Below are positions 9,499 through 17,813 of a stretch of DNA of 34,322 nucleotides, piece by piece. The stretch lies in NCBI GenBank assembly GCA_947468085.1, contig CANIKY010000027.1, forward strand, positions 1 through 34,322, in the 5' to 3' direction. The position numbers and the translations under genes were made by a program. Below the pieces are notes generated by a model that had not been told where the DNA came from, ran no database searches, and saw nothing but the letters and a program-made list of their open reading frames with translations. Positions within the stretch are counted from its first letter, which is position 1, and each line of letters starts with the position of its first letter. The stretch is from Paracoccaceae bacterium (GTDB taxonomy: Bacteria; Pseudomonadota; Alphaproteobacteria; Rhodobacterales; Rhodobacteraceae).

Positions 9499-10839
9499 AT
9501 GCTTTTTAGGTTGTCCCACCGGATCGAGAGTGCTTTGGAGCCTTGGTTTCCCGAACAACGCCTGTTCTTGAAATCAGATGCCACCACCCGCTTTGTGCGC
9601 TTGCGCCCGCTGACCCAAGCCATCAGCCTTGCCGTGGGCAGTTTGGCTGTGGGGTGGTTCCTTTTGGCCTCAGCCATTTTGCTGATGGCTTTTCTAAATG
9701 CTGGATCGTCGCGCGACCAGATCCAGCGGCAAACCAGCCTGTTTGAACAGCGCTTAAACGATTTATCCAACGACCGCGACCTACGCGTAACAGAGGCTGC
9801 GGGTGCGCAAGAGCGGTTCAATCTGGCGCTGAAACAAGTCTCGGCCATGCAAGAGCGGCTTCTCACCTCTGAAACGCGCCTGCGCGAGCTTGAGACCGGG
9901 ATTGATGTGATCCAAAACACCTTGCGCCGCACCATCCACGAGCGCGACGAGGCCCGCGCCACCATCGCCCAAACCAAGGCCGCCCGCACCGAGCCTGCAG
10001 GATCCACCCCAACCGAGGCCGATCGGGCCCGTGATGTGGCACAAACCTTGGACCTGATGGCCGCCGCCCTGACCGAAACCGCCAAGGACCGTGACGCCGA
10101 ATCTGCGCGCGTCTTGGCCGAACAGGCCAAAACCGCCGCTGTGGCCCAACAAAAACTGCAACTCGAATCACGCAACGCCATTATCTTTGGCAAGCTGGAA
10201 GATGCTCTGACCATCTCGGTCGAACCGCTGAACAAGATGTTCAGCTCTGTGGGGCTGAACCCCGATGATCTCATCACTGCGGTCAAATCGGGCTATTCCG
10301 GCCAAGGCGGCCCGCTTGCGCCCATCTCGTTCTCGTCCATGGGGCTGTCAAATAGCCCAGACCAGCCGCGCATCAACGCCATTTTGCAAGGGCTAGACAC
10401 GCTGAACATCTATCGCATCGCGGCCTATAAGGTGCCCTTGGCCATGCCTTTACAAACCCATTTTCGCCTGACTTCGGGCTTTGGTGCGCGCAATGACCCG
10501 ATCAACGGCGCGGCGCGCATGCATGAGGGGCAGGATTTGGCGGGCGATTACGGTTCGGCCATCTATGCCACCGCGGACGGCACGGTGACCTATGCTGGAT
10601 GGGAAGGGGGCTATGGACGCCTGATCAAGATCCGCCACATCCAAGGCATCGAAACCCGCTACGGCCACTTATCGCAAATTGATGTACAAGTCGGTCAAAA
10701 GATATCGCGTGGCGAAAAAATCGGTGATATGGGAAATTCAGGCCGGTCTACTGGCACACACCTTCACTACGAGGTTCGGCTTAGCGGGAAACCCGTGAAC
10801 CCGATGACCTTTATAAGGGCAGCGAAAGATGTTTTCTAA
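9499..10839 (+). CDS. M23 (LytM) peptidoglycan endopeptidase with coiled-coil domain
   Basis: This 446-aa protein has a short cytoplasmic N-terminus, one membrane helix (about residues 40-66), a long charged coiled-coil region (about 72-225) and a C-terminal LytM domain (about 325-440). The zinc site is intact: H342 and D346 in HEGQD and H423 in HLHYEV, with H390 in RYGHLS as the second catalytic histidine. It should therefore be an active endopeptidase cutting peptidoglycan cross-links in the periplasm, not a degenerate EnvC-type activator. The last 11 bases overlap the bactofilin gene, and this pairing is familiar from cell-shape modules in other Gram-negatives. The ribosome-binding site at 9499 is weak. 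An ATG at 9494 is out of frame. Confidence 0.9.
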   Translation: MLFRLSHRIESALEPWFPEQRLFLKSDATTRFVRLRPLTQAISLAVGSLAVGWFLLASAILLMAFLNAGSSRDQIQRQTSLFEQRLNDLSNDRDLRVTEAAGAQERFNLALKQVSAMQERLLTSETRLRELETGIDVIQNTLRRTIHERDEARATIAQTKAARTEPAGSTPTEADRARDVAQTLDLMAAALTETAKDRDAESARVLAEQAKTAAVAQQKLQLESRNAIIFGKLEDALTISVEPLNKMFSSVGLNPDDLITAVKSGYSGQGGPLAPISFSSMGLSNSPDQPRINAILQGLDTLNIYRIAAYKVPLAMPLQTHFRLTSGFGARNDPINGAARMHEGQDLAGDYGSAIYATADGTVTYAGWEGGYGRLIKIRHIQGIETRYGHLSQIDVQVGQKISRGEKIGDMGNSGRSTGTHLHYEVRLSGKPVNPMTFIRAAKDVF

Positions 10840-11320
10840 AAGTCGCATTAACGAAGCCGGCGCTAAGCCGAATGACACCGAAAAACCCAAGGCACCCGAC
10901 ATGCCTTTGGTGAAACCTGCGATGGAGTATACGCCGGTTGTGCCCAAGGGCAAAGTCGGGCCATCGATCCTGTCGTCTGACTTGACGGTTGTGGGCAACC
11001 TTAAAACCGCGGGCGATATTCAGGTGGAAGGCACAGTGGAAGGCGATATCCGTGCCCATATGCTGATTGTGGGCGAAACCGCCACCATCCGCGGAGAAAT
11101 TGTGGCGGATGACATCGTCGTCAATGGCCGTGTAATTGGGCGGGTGCGCGGGCTGAAAGTGCGCCTCACCTCGTCTGCGCGGGTCGAGGGGGATATAATC
11201 CACAAGACCATCGCAATCGAGGCGGGGGCGCATTTTGAAGGGTCTGTGCAACGACAAGACGATCCGCTGTCGGCGGGCCGCACGGCCTTGCCCGCCCCCG
11301 AAGGCGACGACACACCCTAA
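10829..11320 (+). CDS. Bactofilin
   Basis: Bactofilins are small cytoskeletal proteins that polymerise without nucleotides and often sit at the inner membrane, where they localise peptidoglycan enzymes. The 163-aa product has the expected plan: a disordered proline-rich N-terminus (about 1-45), a right-handed beta-helix core (about 46-140) made of short repeats such as VEGTVEGDI, IRGEIVADDIVVNGRVIG and ARVEGDI, and a disordered acidic tail. It starts inside the end of the M23 peptidase gene (11-bp overlap), so the two are probably made together and act together on cell shape. A strong terminator follows 32 bp after the stop. Confidence 0.92.
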   Translation: MFSKSRINEAGAKPNDTEKPKAPDMPLVKPAMEYTPVVPKGKVGPSILSSDLTVVGNLKTAGDIQVEGTVEGDIRAHMLIVGETATIRGEIVADDIVVNGRVIGRVRGLKVRLTSSARVEGDIIHKTIAIEAGAHFEGSVQRQDDPLSAGRTALPAPEGDDTP

Positions 11321-11351
11321 CTCTGCTTGGGCCCGTTCTGCTTGACCACAT

Positions 11352-11381
11352 CGGGCACCGATCTTGCGGTGCCCGGTTTTT
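11352..11381 (+). terminator. Rho-independent terminator after bactofilin gene
   Basis: A perfect 9-bp stem, CGGGCACCG and CGGTGCCCG, encloses the 6-nt loop ATCTTG and is followed by G and five T residues. It ends the operon that runs bcp to bactofilin and separates it from the MFS gene at 11463. Confidence 0.85.
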
Positions 11382-11462
11382 GTTCGCGCAGCAGCGAAAG
11401 TCGCCGCCGCAAGGTCGTGAACCGCCTAGACGGGTGCGGGCCACTTCGTACACCCTGCCGCA

Positions 11463-12884
11463 ATGATGCCACCCCCTTCCCTTACGCGGACCAAGCCGGG
11501 CTATTTGTTGGCAGCGGCGGTCATGGCCTCAGCCATGGGGTTTATTGATTCGTCGGTCACAGCCATCGCCCTGCCCGCGATCCGCGCCAGTCTGGGGGGA
11601 ACACTGGCGACCGCCGCATGGGTGCAGGCGGGGTATTTGCTGGCAGTCACCGCCTTGGTGCTGGTCGGCGGGGCTATGTCAGACCGCTTTGGCGTGGTGC
11701 GGGTGTTTCAAGGCGGAATCTTGGCCTTTATGGCAGCATCAGTGCTGTGCGCGCTTGCACCTTCCATGCCCTTGATGATCGCCGCACGGGTGCTGCAAGG
11801 TTTGGGGGCAGCGTTTATGGTGCCGGGGTCGATGACTTTGGTTTCTCGCGCCTATGGAAGGGCCGATCGGGGCCGCGCACTGGGGCTTTGGGCTGCGGCC
11901 TCTACCGCCACAACTGCGGCTGGGCCTATCTTGGGCGGTTTGGTGCTGACCTTGGGCGGGCCAGAGGTGTGGCGGGTGATTTTTGCGTTAAATCTGCCGC
12001 TTGGTGCAGGTGCGCTGTGGCTATTGGCGCGCCATGCCATCCCGGATCAGGGCCGCCCAGGTACGCCGGTGGATATCTGGGGCGCGGTTCTGGCGGCCTT
12101 GGGCTTGGGTGCGATGGCCGTGGCCTTGACCGAAGGCGAGGCTTTGGCCGTGCCTGCGGCAGCGATCGCCATCGCTGCCGCGATGGGATTTCTTTGGGTC
12201 GAATCCCGCCTGCCCGCGCCCATGATCCGGCTGGATCTGTTTCGCAGCCGCCCGTTCAGCGCAGTTAACTTGGCGACCTTGCTTTTATATATCGGGCTAA
12301 ACGGTGTCAGCTTCTACCTGCCGATGACGGCGATTTCGGTTTGGCACGTCACGCCTTTGGGGGTGACGGCGGCCTTCTTGCCCATCTCTGTCAGCATCGC
12401 CCTTTTGTCGGGGCACGCTGGGCGTTTGGCGGAAAGGATCGGCTTTGGCTGGCCGCTGACTTTGGGTAGCCTGATGGTGGCCTTGGCCTATGGGCTGATT
12501 GCCTTTTTTGCGCCTAACCAAGATTTCTGGCACCTGATAGCCCCCTTTTGCCTTTTGACGGGTCTTGGGCTGGCCTTGGTGGTGGGCCCCCTGACCGCCT
12601 GTGTGATGGCCGCAGCGCCTGAAAGTGATCAAGGCGCAGCGTCAGGCATCAACAATGCTACGGCACGGGCGGCGGGATTGATCGCTGTTGCGCTGATGGG
12701 GCGCATTGCGCTTTGGTCTTACGGGCCTGTCAGCCCTGAAATGCCAGGCTTTGGGCTGGCCCAAACCTCCGCGGCGCATGATGCGGCCAGCAGTCTGGCC
12801 TTTGCCCATATTGCGGCCAGCTGTTCGCTGATGGCGCTCGCCGCGGCGGCGGTATCGGCCTTTGGCCTGATCCGGCGGGGTTGA
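11463..12884 (+). CDS. MFS exporter, DHA2 (EmrB/QacA-like) type
   Basis: This 473-aa inner-membrane protein has about 13-14 predicted helices and resembles the drug:H+ antiporter-2 branch of the major facilitator superfamily. Typical marks are SVTAIALPAI in helix 1, loop motif A in GGAMSDRFGVVRVF, RVLQGLGAAFMVPGSM in helix 4, and the antiporter motif C in AGPILGGL in helix 5. Members export drugs, dyes, bile acids or small metabolites; the substrate cannot be inferred here. Two adjacent ATG codons (11463, 11466) could start it and neither has a clear ribosome-binding site. A start further downstream would remove helix 1. It has no regulator gene beside it and ends only 6 bp before the convergent prfB stop. 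Confidence 0.88.
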   Translation: MMPPPSLTRTKPGYLLAAAVMASAMGFIDSSVTAIALPAIRASLGGTLATAAWVQAGYLLAVTALVLVGGAMSDRFGVVRVFQGGILAFMAASVLCALAPSMPLMIAARVLQGLGAAFMVPGSMTLVSRAYGRADRGRALGLWAAASTATTAAGPILGGLVLTLGGPEVWRVIFALNLPLGAGALWLLARHAIPDQGRPGTPVDIWGAVLAALGLGAMAVALTEGEALAVPAAAIAIAAAMGFLWVESRLPAPMIRLDLFRSRPFSAVNLATLLLYIGLNGVSFYLPMTAISVWHVTPLGVTAAFLPISVSIALLSGHAGRLAERIGFGWPLTLGSLMVALAYGLIAFFAPNQDFWHLIAPFCLLTGLGLALVVGPLTACVMAAAPESDQGAASGINNATARAAGLIAVALMGRIALWSYGPVSPEMPGFGLAQTSAAHDAASSLAFAHIAASCSLMALAAAAVSAFGLIRRG

Positions 12885-12890
12885 CTTGGC

Positions 12891-14018
12891 TTAGCCTTCG
12901 CCCATCGCATCAGCGCGGCTTTTGCCCGAGACATCTTTCGCCAAGGTCGCGGCCATGAACCGGTCTAAATCCCCATCCAGAACGCCTTGCGTATCGCTGG
13001 TTTCGACGTTGGTGCGCAGGTCTTTGACCATCTGATAGGGCTGAAGGACATAAGACCTAATTTGGTTGCCCCAGCCCGCCTCGCCCTTGCTTTCATGCGC
13101 TTCCAAGATGGCGGCGTTGCGCTTATCCAACTCTTGCTGGTACAGGCGCGATTTCAGGGCCTGCATGGCAATGTCGCGGTTCTGATGCTGTGATTTCAGC
13201 GAGGAGGTCACGACAATCCCGCTGGGAAAGTGGGTGATCCGCACGGCCGAGTCGGTCTTGTTGACGTGCTGCCCACCGGCCCCGGACGAGCGGTAGGTAT
13301 CAATGCGAATGTCTTTGTCTTGCACGTCAATCTCGATATTGTCATCCACCACCGGATAGACCCAGACCGAGCTGAACGATGTATGCCGCCGTGCGGCTGA
13401 ATCAAACGGGCTGATGCGCACCAAACGGTGAACGCCGGCTTCCGATTTCAGCCAGCCATAGGCATTCTTGCCGCTGATCTTGTAACTGACAGACCTGATC
13501 CCTGCCTCTTCGCCGGCAGTTTCAGACTGCATCTCGACGGTGTAGCCCTTTTTCTCGGCCCAGCGCATATACATGCGCGACAGGATAGAGGCCCAGTCGC
13601 AGCTTTCGGTACCCCCAGCGCCTGCGTTGATTTCCAAGAAGGTATCGTTGCCATCGGCTTCGCCATCCAGCAGCGCCTCAAGCTCTTTTTGGGCGGCAAG
13701 CTCGCTTAGAGACTTAAGGGCGGCCTCAGCCTCAGCCACAATCTCGGCATCGGCTTCCGCCTCGCCCATCTCGATCAATTCAACATTGTCGCGCAGACCA
13801 TGGGCGATCAGGTCATGGGTGGATTGGGCATCGATCAGGGCTTGGCGTTCGCGCATCAGCTTTTGCGCCTTGGCGGGGTCGTTCCACAGATCTGGGTTTT
13901 CGATCAGGGCGTTGAACTCTTCCATCCGGTGCGGCGCGGTGTCAATCTCCATCCGCTGCCCCAAGAGCCGCAGCGACTTTTTGATCGCATCGACATAATT
14001 TTGGGTTTCAGAGCGCAT
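12891..14018 (-). CDS. prfB: Peptide chain release factor 2
   Basis: RF2 recognises UGA and UAA stop codons and triggers hydrolysis of the finished peptide in the ribosome. The 375-aa product shows the stop-recognition tripeptide SPF (203-205) and the catalytic GGQ loop (248-250, in SSGAGGQHVNKTDSAVR). The frame is continuous from the ATG at 14018, so the programmed +1 frameshift that autoregulates RF2 in many bacteria, including E. coli, is not needed here. AGAAGG precedes the start. It lies 113 bp downstream of mrcA on the same strand and probably shares its transcript. The gene meets the convergent MFS gene tail to tail with a 6-bp gap and no visible terminator. Confidence 0.96.
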   Translation of the reverse strand: MRSETQNYVDAIKKSLRLLGQRMEIDTAPHRMEEFNALIENPDLWNDPAKAQKLMRERQALIDAQSTHDLIAHGLRDNVELIEMGEAEADAEIVAEAEAALKSLSELAAQKELEALLDGEADGNDTFLEINAGAGGTESCDWASILSRMYMRWAEKKGYTVEMQSETAGEEAGIRSVSYKISGKNAYGWLKSEAGVHRLVRISPFDSAARRHTSFSSVWVYPVVDDNIEIDVQDKDIRIDTYRSSGAGGQHVNKTDSAVRITHFPSGIVVTSSLKSQHQNRDIAMQALKSRLYQQELDKRNAAILEAHESKGEAGWGNQIRSYVLQPYQMVKDLRTNVETSDTQGVLDGDLDRFMAATLAKDVSGKSRADAMGEG

Positions 14019-14131
14019 GAAAAACCTTCTCAGTTACGGCGTTGCGCCGGATTTAGGGCCGGATTTAGCGATAGACGGCGGGCGGGGCAAGCGGCGTCAT
14101 GGGGTTTTAGCGTTGCCGCAAGCCTGTAGCG

Positions 14132-16705
14132 TCAATAAAGCCCGCCAGAGCTGATGCTGCCAAACTTGGCCTTCTGGTTTGCCCCATCGACGGAGGCAGC
14201 CGGAAGTGGAAGGACTTCGGGCTGTGCTGTGGGGTCGGTTTGATCTTGCTGCGCCAATTCTGACATTTCGCCGGGTGCAAAAAGGGGCAAATCTTGGCCC
14301 ATGGCAAAGCCCCCATCCACAGTGGCGCCTTCGCCAAAGACCAGCTCTTGCCCATCGCGGAAATATTCCGCCTGCACATTGGCGCCTGTGGCGTCATCGC
14401 CCAAATGTGCGCCTGTGTAGCGATCGATGTTCACAAAATGCCCACCCGGCGGCACTTTGAAATCGCCGCCACCAAAGCGCTTGACGGCCTCTTGCATAAA
14501 GGCCTGAAACACTGGCACGCACAGCGTACCACCAAAAGCCTTGGGCCCAAGGCCGCGAGGATTGTCAAAGCCCATGTAGCACCCCGCCACCACGTTCGAG
14601 GTAAAACCAATGAACCAGACATCCTTGGCCTCGTTTGTGGTGCCGGTTTTGCCCGCCACAGGCACAGGCAAGCGCACACCGGTCGCCGTGCCGCGCTGCA
14701 CCACGCCCTCCATCATCGAGGTCAACTGATAGGCGGTGATGGCGTTCATCACCCGTTCACGGTTGGTGGTGATGGAAAGGCCCAAGCCTTGGGGCAAGTT
14801 GTCCATGCCGCAGTCCACACATGTGCGTGCGTCGTGGCGATAGATCGTGGCCCCGTACCGATCTTGCACGCGGTCCACCAAGGTGGGTTCCACCCGCTCG
14901 CCCCCGTTGGCGAACATGGCATAGGCCGCCACCATCTTGAACAGGGTGCTTTCCTGCGCACCCAGGGAATTGGCCAGCAAGGGCTGCATCTTGTCATAAA
15001 CCCCAAAGCGTTCGGCATAGCCTGCGATCGTATCCATGCCGACCTCTTGAGCGATTCGGATCGTCATCAGGTTGCGGCTTTGCTCGATGCCGGTGCGCAG
15101 GGGGGCGGGTCCAAAAAACTTGTCATGGCTGTTCTTGGGCGTCCACAGGCCCTGCGGGGTGTTGACCATGATGGGCGCATCCACCACCAGCGTGGCGGGG
15201 CTAAAGCGCTGATCAAGGGCTGCCGCATAGACGAACGGTTTAAAGGACGATCCGGGCTGGCGCGCGGCTTGGGTGGCCCGATTAAAGACCGAATCCTGAT
15301 AGGAAAACCCCCCCTGCATCGCCATAACACGGCCCGTGTTCACATCCATCGCCATAAAGCCGCCCTGCACTTCGGGCACTTGGCGCAGCGACCAGTGGTC
15401 AAGCGCACCGTCGGGGCCAAGCTCGGGGCGCACCATGACGACATCGCCCACAGCCACCAAATCCGCTGGCACCTTGGCCTTGCGGCCCAACGTGCCGTCG
15501 GCCAAACGCTTTCTGGCCCAAGTGACATCTTTGGCGGGGATTTCTGCGGTATCGTCTTCCCCTTCGATGCCCACGGTGGCGGTGGACCCCTGAACCGACA
15601 GCACCACAGCGGCGCGCCAGCTGTCCACATCGCGCGGCAGGCCTGTCACATCGGCCAGGGCAAGGCGCCATGTGTCGGGGGTTAAGGCCTGTGATGCTAG
15701 GATCTTGCCCGTTCCGCGCCACACACCCTGATCGCGGTCGTATTTCTCCAACCCCTCGCGCAGCGCTTTGGCGGCAATCTTCTGCAACTGCGGGTCTTCC
15801 GTGGCGCGGATCGACAAGCCGCCCGAAAAGAACTCGTTCTCACCAAAGGTACCCGACAACTGACGGCGGATTTCATCGGTGAAGTAATCGCGCGGGGGCA
15901 TATCGGTGCGGAATGTGGGAATATCGCCGCCTTGCACGGTGCGCAAAGGTTCAGCCGCAGCGGATTTGCCCAAGGCCGAACCCAGATAGCCGTTCTGGAC
16001 CATTTCACCCAGCACATAGTTGCGCCGTTCAACCAGTCGGTCTTTGGCGCGCACAGGGTGAAATTCCGACGGCGCTTTGGGGAAAGAAGCGAGGGTGGCG
16101 GCCTCGGCCGGTGTCAATTCGTCAAGGGTTTTGTTGAAATAGGTTTGGGCGGCGGCGGCCACGCCATAGGAATTCTGGCCAAGGAAAATCTCGTTCAGAT
16201 AAAGTTCCAGAATGCGGTCTTTAGACAGGGTTTGTTCCAACCGCGTGGCAAGGATGATCTCTTTGATCTTGCGCGCCACGGTTTTATCGCCCGACAGCAG
16301 GAAGTTTTTTGTCACCTGTTGGGTGATGGTCGAAGCCCCGCGCTTGGTTTGACCGCGCGTCTTGATGGCCTCGTAAGCTGCCGCCATCATACCTTGCACA
16401 TCATATCCCGCATGGGTGTAAAAATGCTTATCCTCGGCCGAGATGAAGGCGTCTTTGACAAGGGTCGGAATGTCGCCAATCGGCACAAAAAGGCGGCGTT
16501 CGGTGGCAAATTCGTCCATCAACTTGCCTTCAGCCGAGTAGATCCGGCTGATCGTCGGCGGGGCATATTGCGCCAAGCTTTCGTGGCTGGGCAAATCGCG
16601 GCCGTAGATGGAAAATATGCCACCCACCGTCAGGGCCGCAAACAACAACCCCAGCGTGAGGGTCGAGAAGATGGCCCCGAAGAACGACACGATAAAACGC
16701 AGCAC
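14132..16705 (-). CDS. mrcA: Penicillin-binding protein 1A, bifunctional
   Basis: Class A penicillin-binding protein that polymerises lipid II (glycosyltransferase) and cross-links the peptides (transpeptidase) on the periplasmic face. At 857 aa it is full length. In order: a membrane anchor (about residues 5-32), a GT51 domain with E91 in EDKHFYTHAG and NEIFLGQNSYG (E172), an OB-like linker (about 340-440), and the transpeptidase with SSFK (catalytic S486, K489), SRN (543-545) and KTGT (686-689). All catalytic residues are present. The start codon is GTG at 16705 with AGGGGTG upstream. A close sigma70-like promoter sits 25 bp above the start. prfB follows in the same direction. A small cysteine pair (C629, C632) in the C-terminal half could form a disulfide. 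Confidence 0.95.
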   Translation of the reverse strand: MLRFIVSFFGAIFSTLTLGLLFAALTVGGIFSIYGRDLPSHESLAQYAPPTISRIYSAEGKLMDEFATERRLFVPIGDIPTLVKDAFISAEDKHFYTHAGYDVQGMMAAAYEAIKTRGQTKRGASTITQQVTKNFLLSGDKTVARKIKEIILATRLEQTLSKDRILELYLNEIFLGQNSYGVAAAAQTYFNKTLDELTPAEAATLASFPKAPSEFHPVRAKDRLVERRNYVLGEMVQNGYLGSALGKSAAAEPLRTVQGGDIPTFRTDMPPRDYFTDEIRRQLSGTFGENEFFSGGLSIRATEDPQLQKIAAKALREGLEKYDRDQGVWRGTGKILASQALTPDTWRLALADVTGLPRDVDSWRAAVVLSVQGSTATVGIEGEDDTAEIPAKDVTWARKRLADGTLGRKAKVPADLVAVGDVVMVRPELGPDGALDHWSLRQVPEVQGGFMAMDVNTGRVMAMQGGFSYQDSVFNRATQAARQPGSSFKPFVYAAALDQRFSPATLVVDAPIMVNTPQGLWTPKNSHDKFFGPAPLRTGIEQSRNLMTIRIAQEVGMDTIAGYAERFGVYDKMQPLLANSLGAQESTLFKMVAAYAMFANGGERVEPTLVDRVQDRYGATIYRHDARTCVDCGMDNLPQGLGLSITTNRERVMNAITAYQLTSMMEGVVQRGTATGVRLPVPVAGKTGTTNEAKDVWFIGFTSNVVAGCYMGFDNPRGLGPKAFGGTLCVPVFQAFMQEAVKRFGGGDFKVPPGGHFVNIDRYTGAHLGDDATGANVQAEYFRDGQELVFGEGATVDGGFAMGQDLPLFAPGEMSELAQQDQTDPTAQPEVLPLPAASVDGANQKAKFGSISSGGLY

Positions 16706-16729
16706 GGCGCACCCCTAGTTTAAGTGCCC

Positions 16730-16759
16730 TTTATACAGTCAAGCCGAGCCCAAGGTCAA
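16730..16759 (-). promoter_or_regulatory. Sigma70-like promoter of mrcA-prfB
   Basis: Read on the minus strand, TTGACC (16759-16754) and TATAAA (16735-16730) are 18 bp apart, each matching five of six consensus bases. The predicted start is about 18-20 bases above the GTG codon, which leaves just enough room for the AGGGGTG ribosome-binding site. Confidence 0.6.
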
Positions 16760-16907
16760 AAAACTTGGCGCGAGTTGCCAAAAAAGCCGGTGCAATCCCG
16801 CCTATCGCCAAGGCCAACGGGGATTGCGCTTGGATCTGTCCTGCCGCATCGTGAAACCCTGTCCCCTGCGGCGCCCAAACCGGTGCTGCACAGATCAAAG
16901 GTTCCCC

Positions 16908-17651
16908 ATGCGCCGCCTTGCCCTTGCCCTTTCGTTAAGCCTGATGCCCCTTGCAGCCCTTGCCGGCGGCTTGGGTGATATGACGCCCGCCGAGAAAGAC
17001 GCCTTTCGCGGCGAAGTGCGCCAATATTTATTGGACAACCCCGAGGTGATTCTAGAGGCCATGGACCTGTTGCAAACCCGCAAGGCCGCGGCCGAGCAGC
17101 AAGCCGATGTCGATATGGTGCAAGCCAATGCAGCAGCGATTTTTAAGGATGCGGCCAGTTGGGTGGGCGGCAACCCGCAAGGCTCGGTCACCATCGTGGA
17201 GTTTATGGACTATCGCTGTACCTATTGCCGCAAAGCCTATGCCGAGATGGAAGATCTGGTGAAAAACGACGGTGATATTCGCTTTGTCGTCAAAGAGTTC
17301 CCGATCCTTGGCGACGATTCGCTGATCTCAGCCAAATTTGCGATTGCGATGCGGATGGTGCATGGCGATGACGCCTATAAAGCCGCCCATGACGCGCTGA
17401 TTGTGCTGCGCGGATCGCCGGATGCTGCAACTTTGGGCCGTCTGGCTGCAGATTTGGGCTATGACGCGGCCGAAGTGATGGCAAAGATGGAAAGCGCTGA
17501 GGTATCGGCCGTGATTCAAGCCAACCGCGATCTTGCGGGTGCGTTGAACATCACAGGCACGCCCACCTTTGTGATCGACACCACAATGCTGCGCGGCTAC
17601 CTGCCTGAAGAGGACATGCAAAAAATCGTCGATCAAGCCCGCGCTGGCTGA
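16908..17651 (+). CDS. DsbA-family periplasmic thiol:disulfide protein
   Basis: This 247-aa exported thioredoxin-fold protein resembles the DsbA/Com1 (COG1651) family that introduces or rearranges disulfides in the periplasm. The first 19 residues form a clear signal peptide (MRRLALALSLSLMPLAALA). A helical stretch follows (about 26-85), then the thioredoxin domain with the active CTYC pair (C104, C107) in FMDYRCTYC and the cis-proline in TGTPTF (P219). I chose the ATG at 16908 because it gives the signal peptide directly and has AAAGG six bases upstream; the frame is open up to 16824 without such features. It diverges from mrcA across a 202-bp gap. No DsbB partner is in view, so whether it works as oxidase or isomerase is open. 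Confidence 0.9.
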   Translation: MRRLALALSLSLMPLAALAGGLGDMTPAEKDAFRGEVRQYLLDNPEVILEAMDLLQTRKAAAEQQADVDMVQANAAAIFKDAASWVGGNPQGSVTIVEFMDYRCTYCRKAYAEMEDLVKNDGDIRFVVKEFPILGDDSLISAKFAIAMRMVHGDDAYKAAHDALIVLRGSPDAATLGRLAADLGYDAAEVMAKMESAEVSAVIQANRDLAGALNITGTPTFVIDTTMLRGYLPEEDMQKIVDQARAG

Positions 17652-17730
17652 TCCGCCAGAAGGCGCGCGGCAGACACGGCTTGGGGGGCGGGTTGCAGCC
17701 GCCTTCGTCCCTGCCACGGGCCGCGCATTA

Positions 17731-17794
17731 TTGGCGCAAATCCTGTCTTGAAGGATGTCTTATCACGCATCACCCCTGCGCGTATTTGCGCCAA
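17731..17794. repeat. 11-bp inverted repeat between convergent genes
   Basis: TTGGCGCAAAT (17731-17741) and ATTTGCGCCAA (17784-17794) are perfect inverted arms, 42 nt apart, with a smaller ATCCT/AGGAT hairpin inside. The element lies between the ends of the convergent dsbA-like and ispG genes and could act as a two-way transcription end, but neither side has a good T run. Confidence 0.45.
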
Positions 17795-17813
17795 GATACA
17801 GGGGAAATCTGCG

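Noticed and set aside
12885-12890. Terminator between the convergent MFS and prfB genes
   Set aside because: The gap is only 6 bp and no stem-loop with a T run is seen at either gene end.
14294-15685. 463-codon open frame on the plus strand opposite mrcA
   Set aside because: It lies wholly within the mrcA coding region, whose product has every catalytic motif. The frame reads as a His/Arg/Gly-rich shadow product typical of antisense frames in GC-rich genes, with no recognisable domain.
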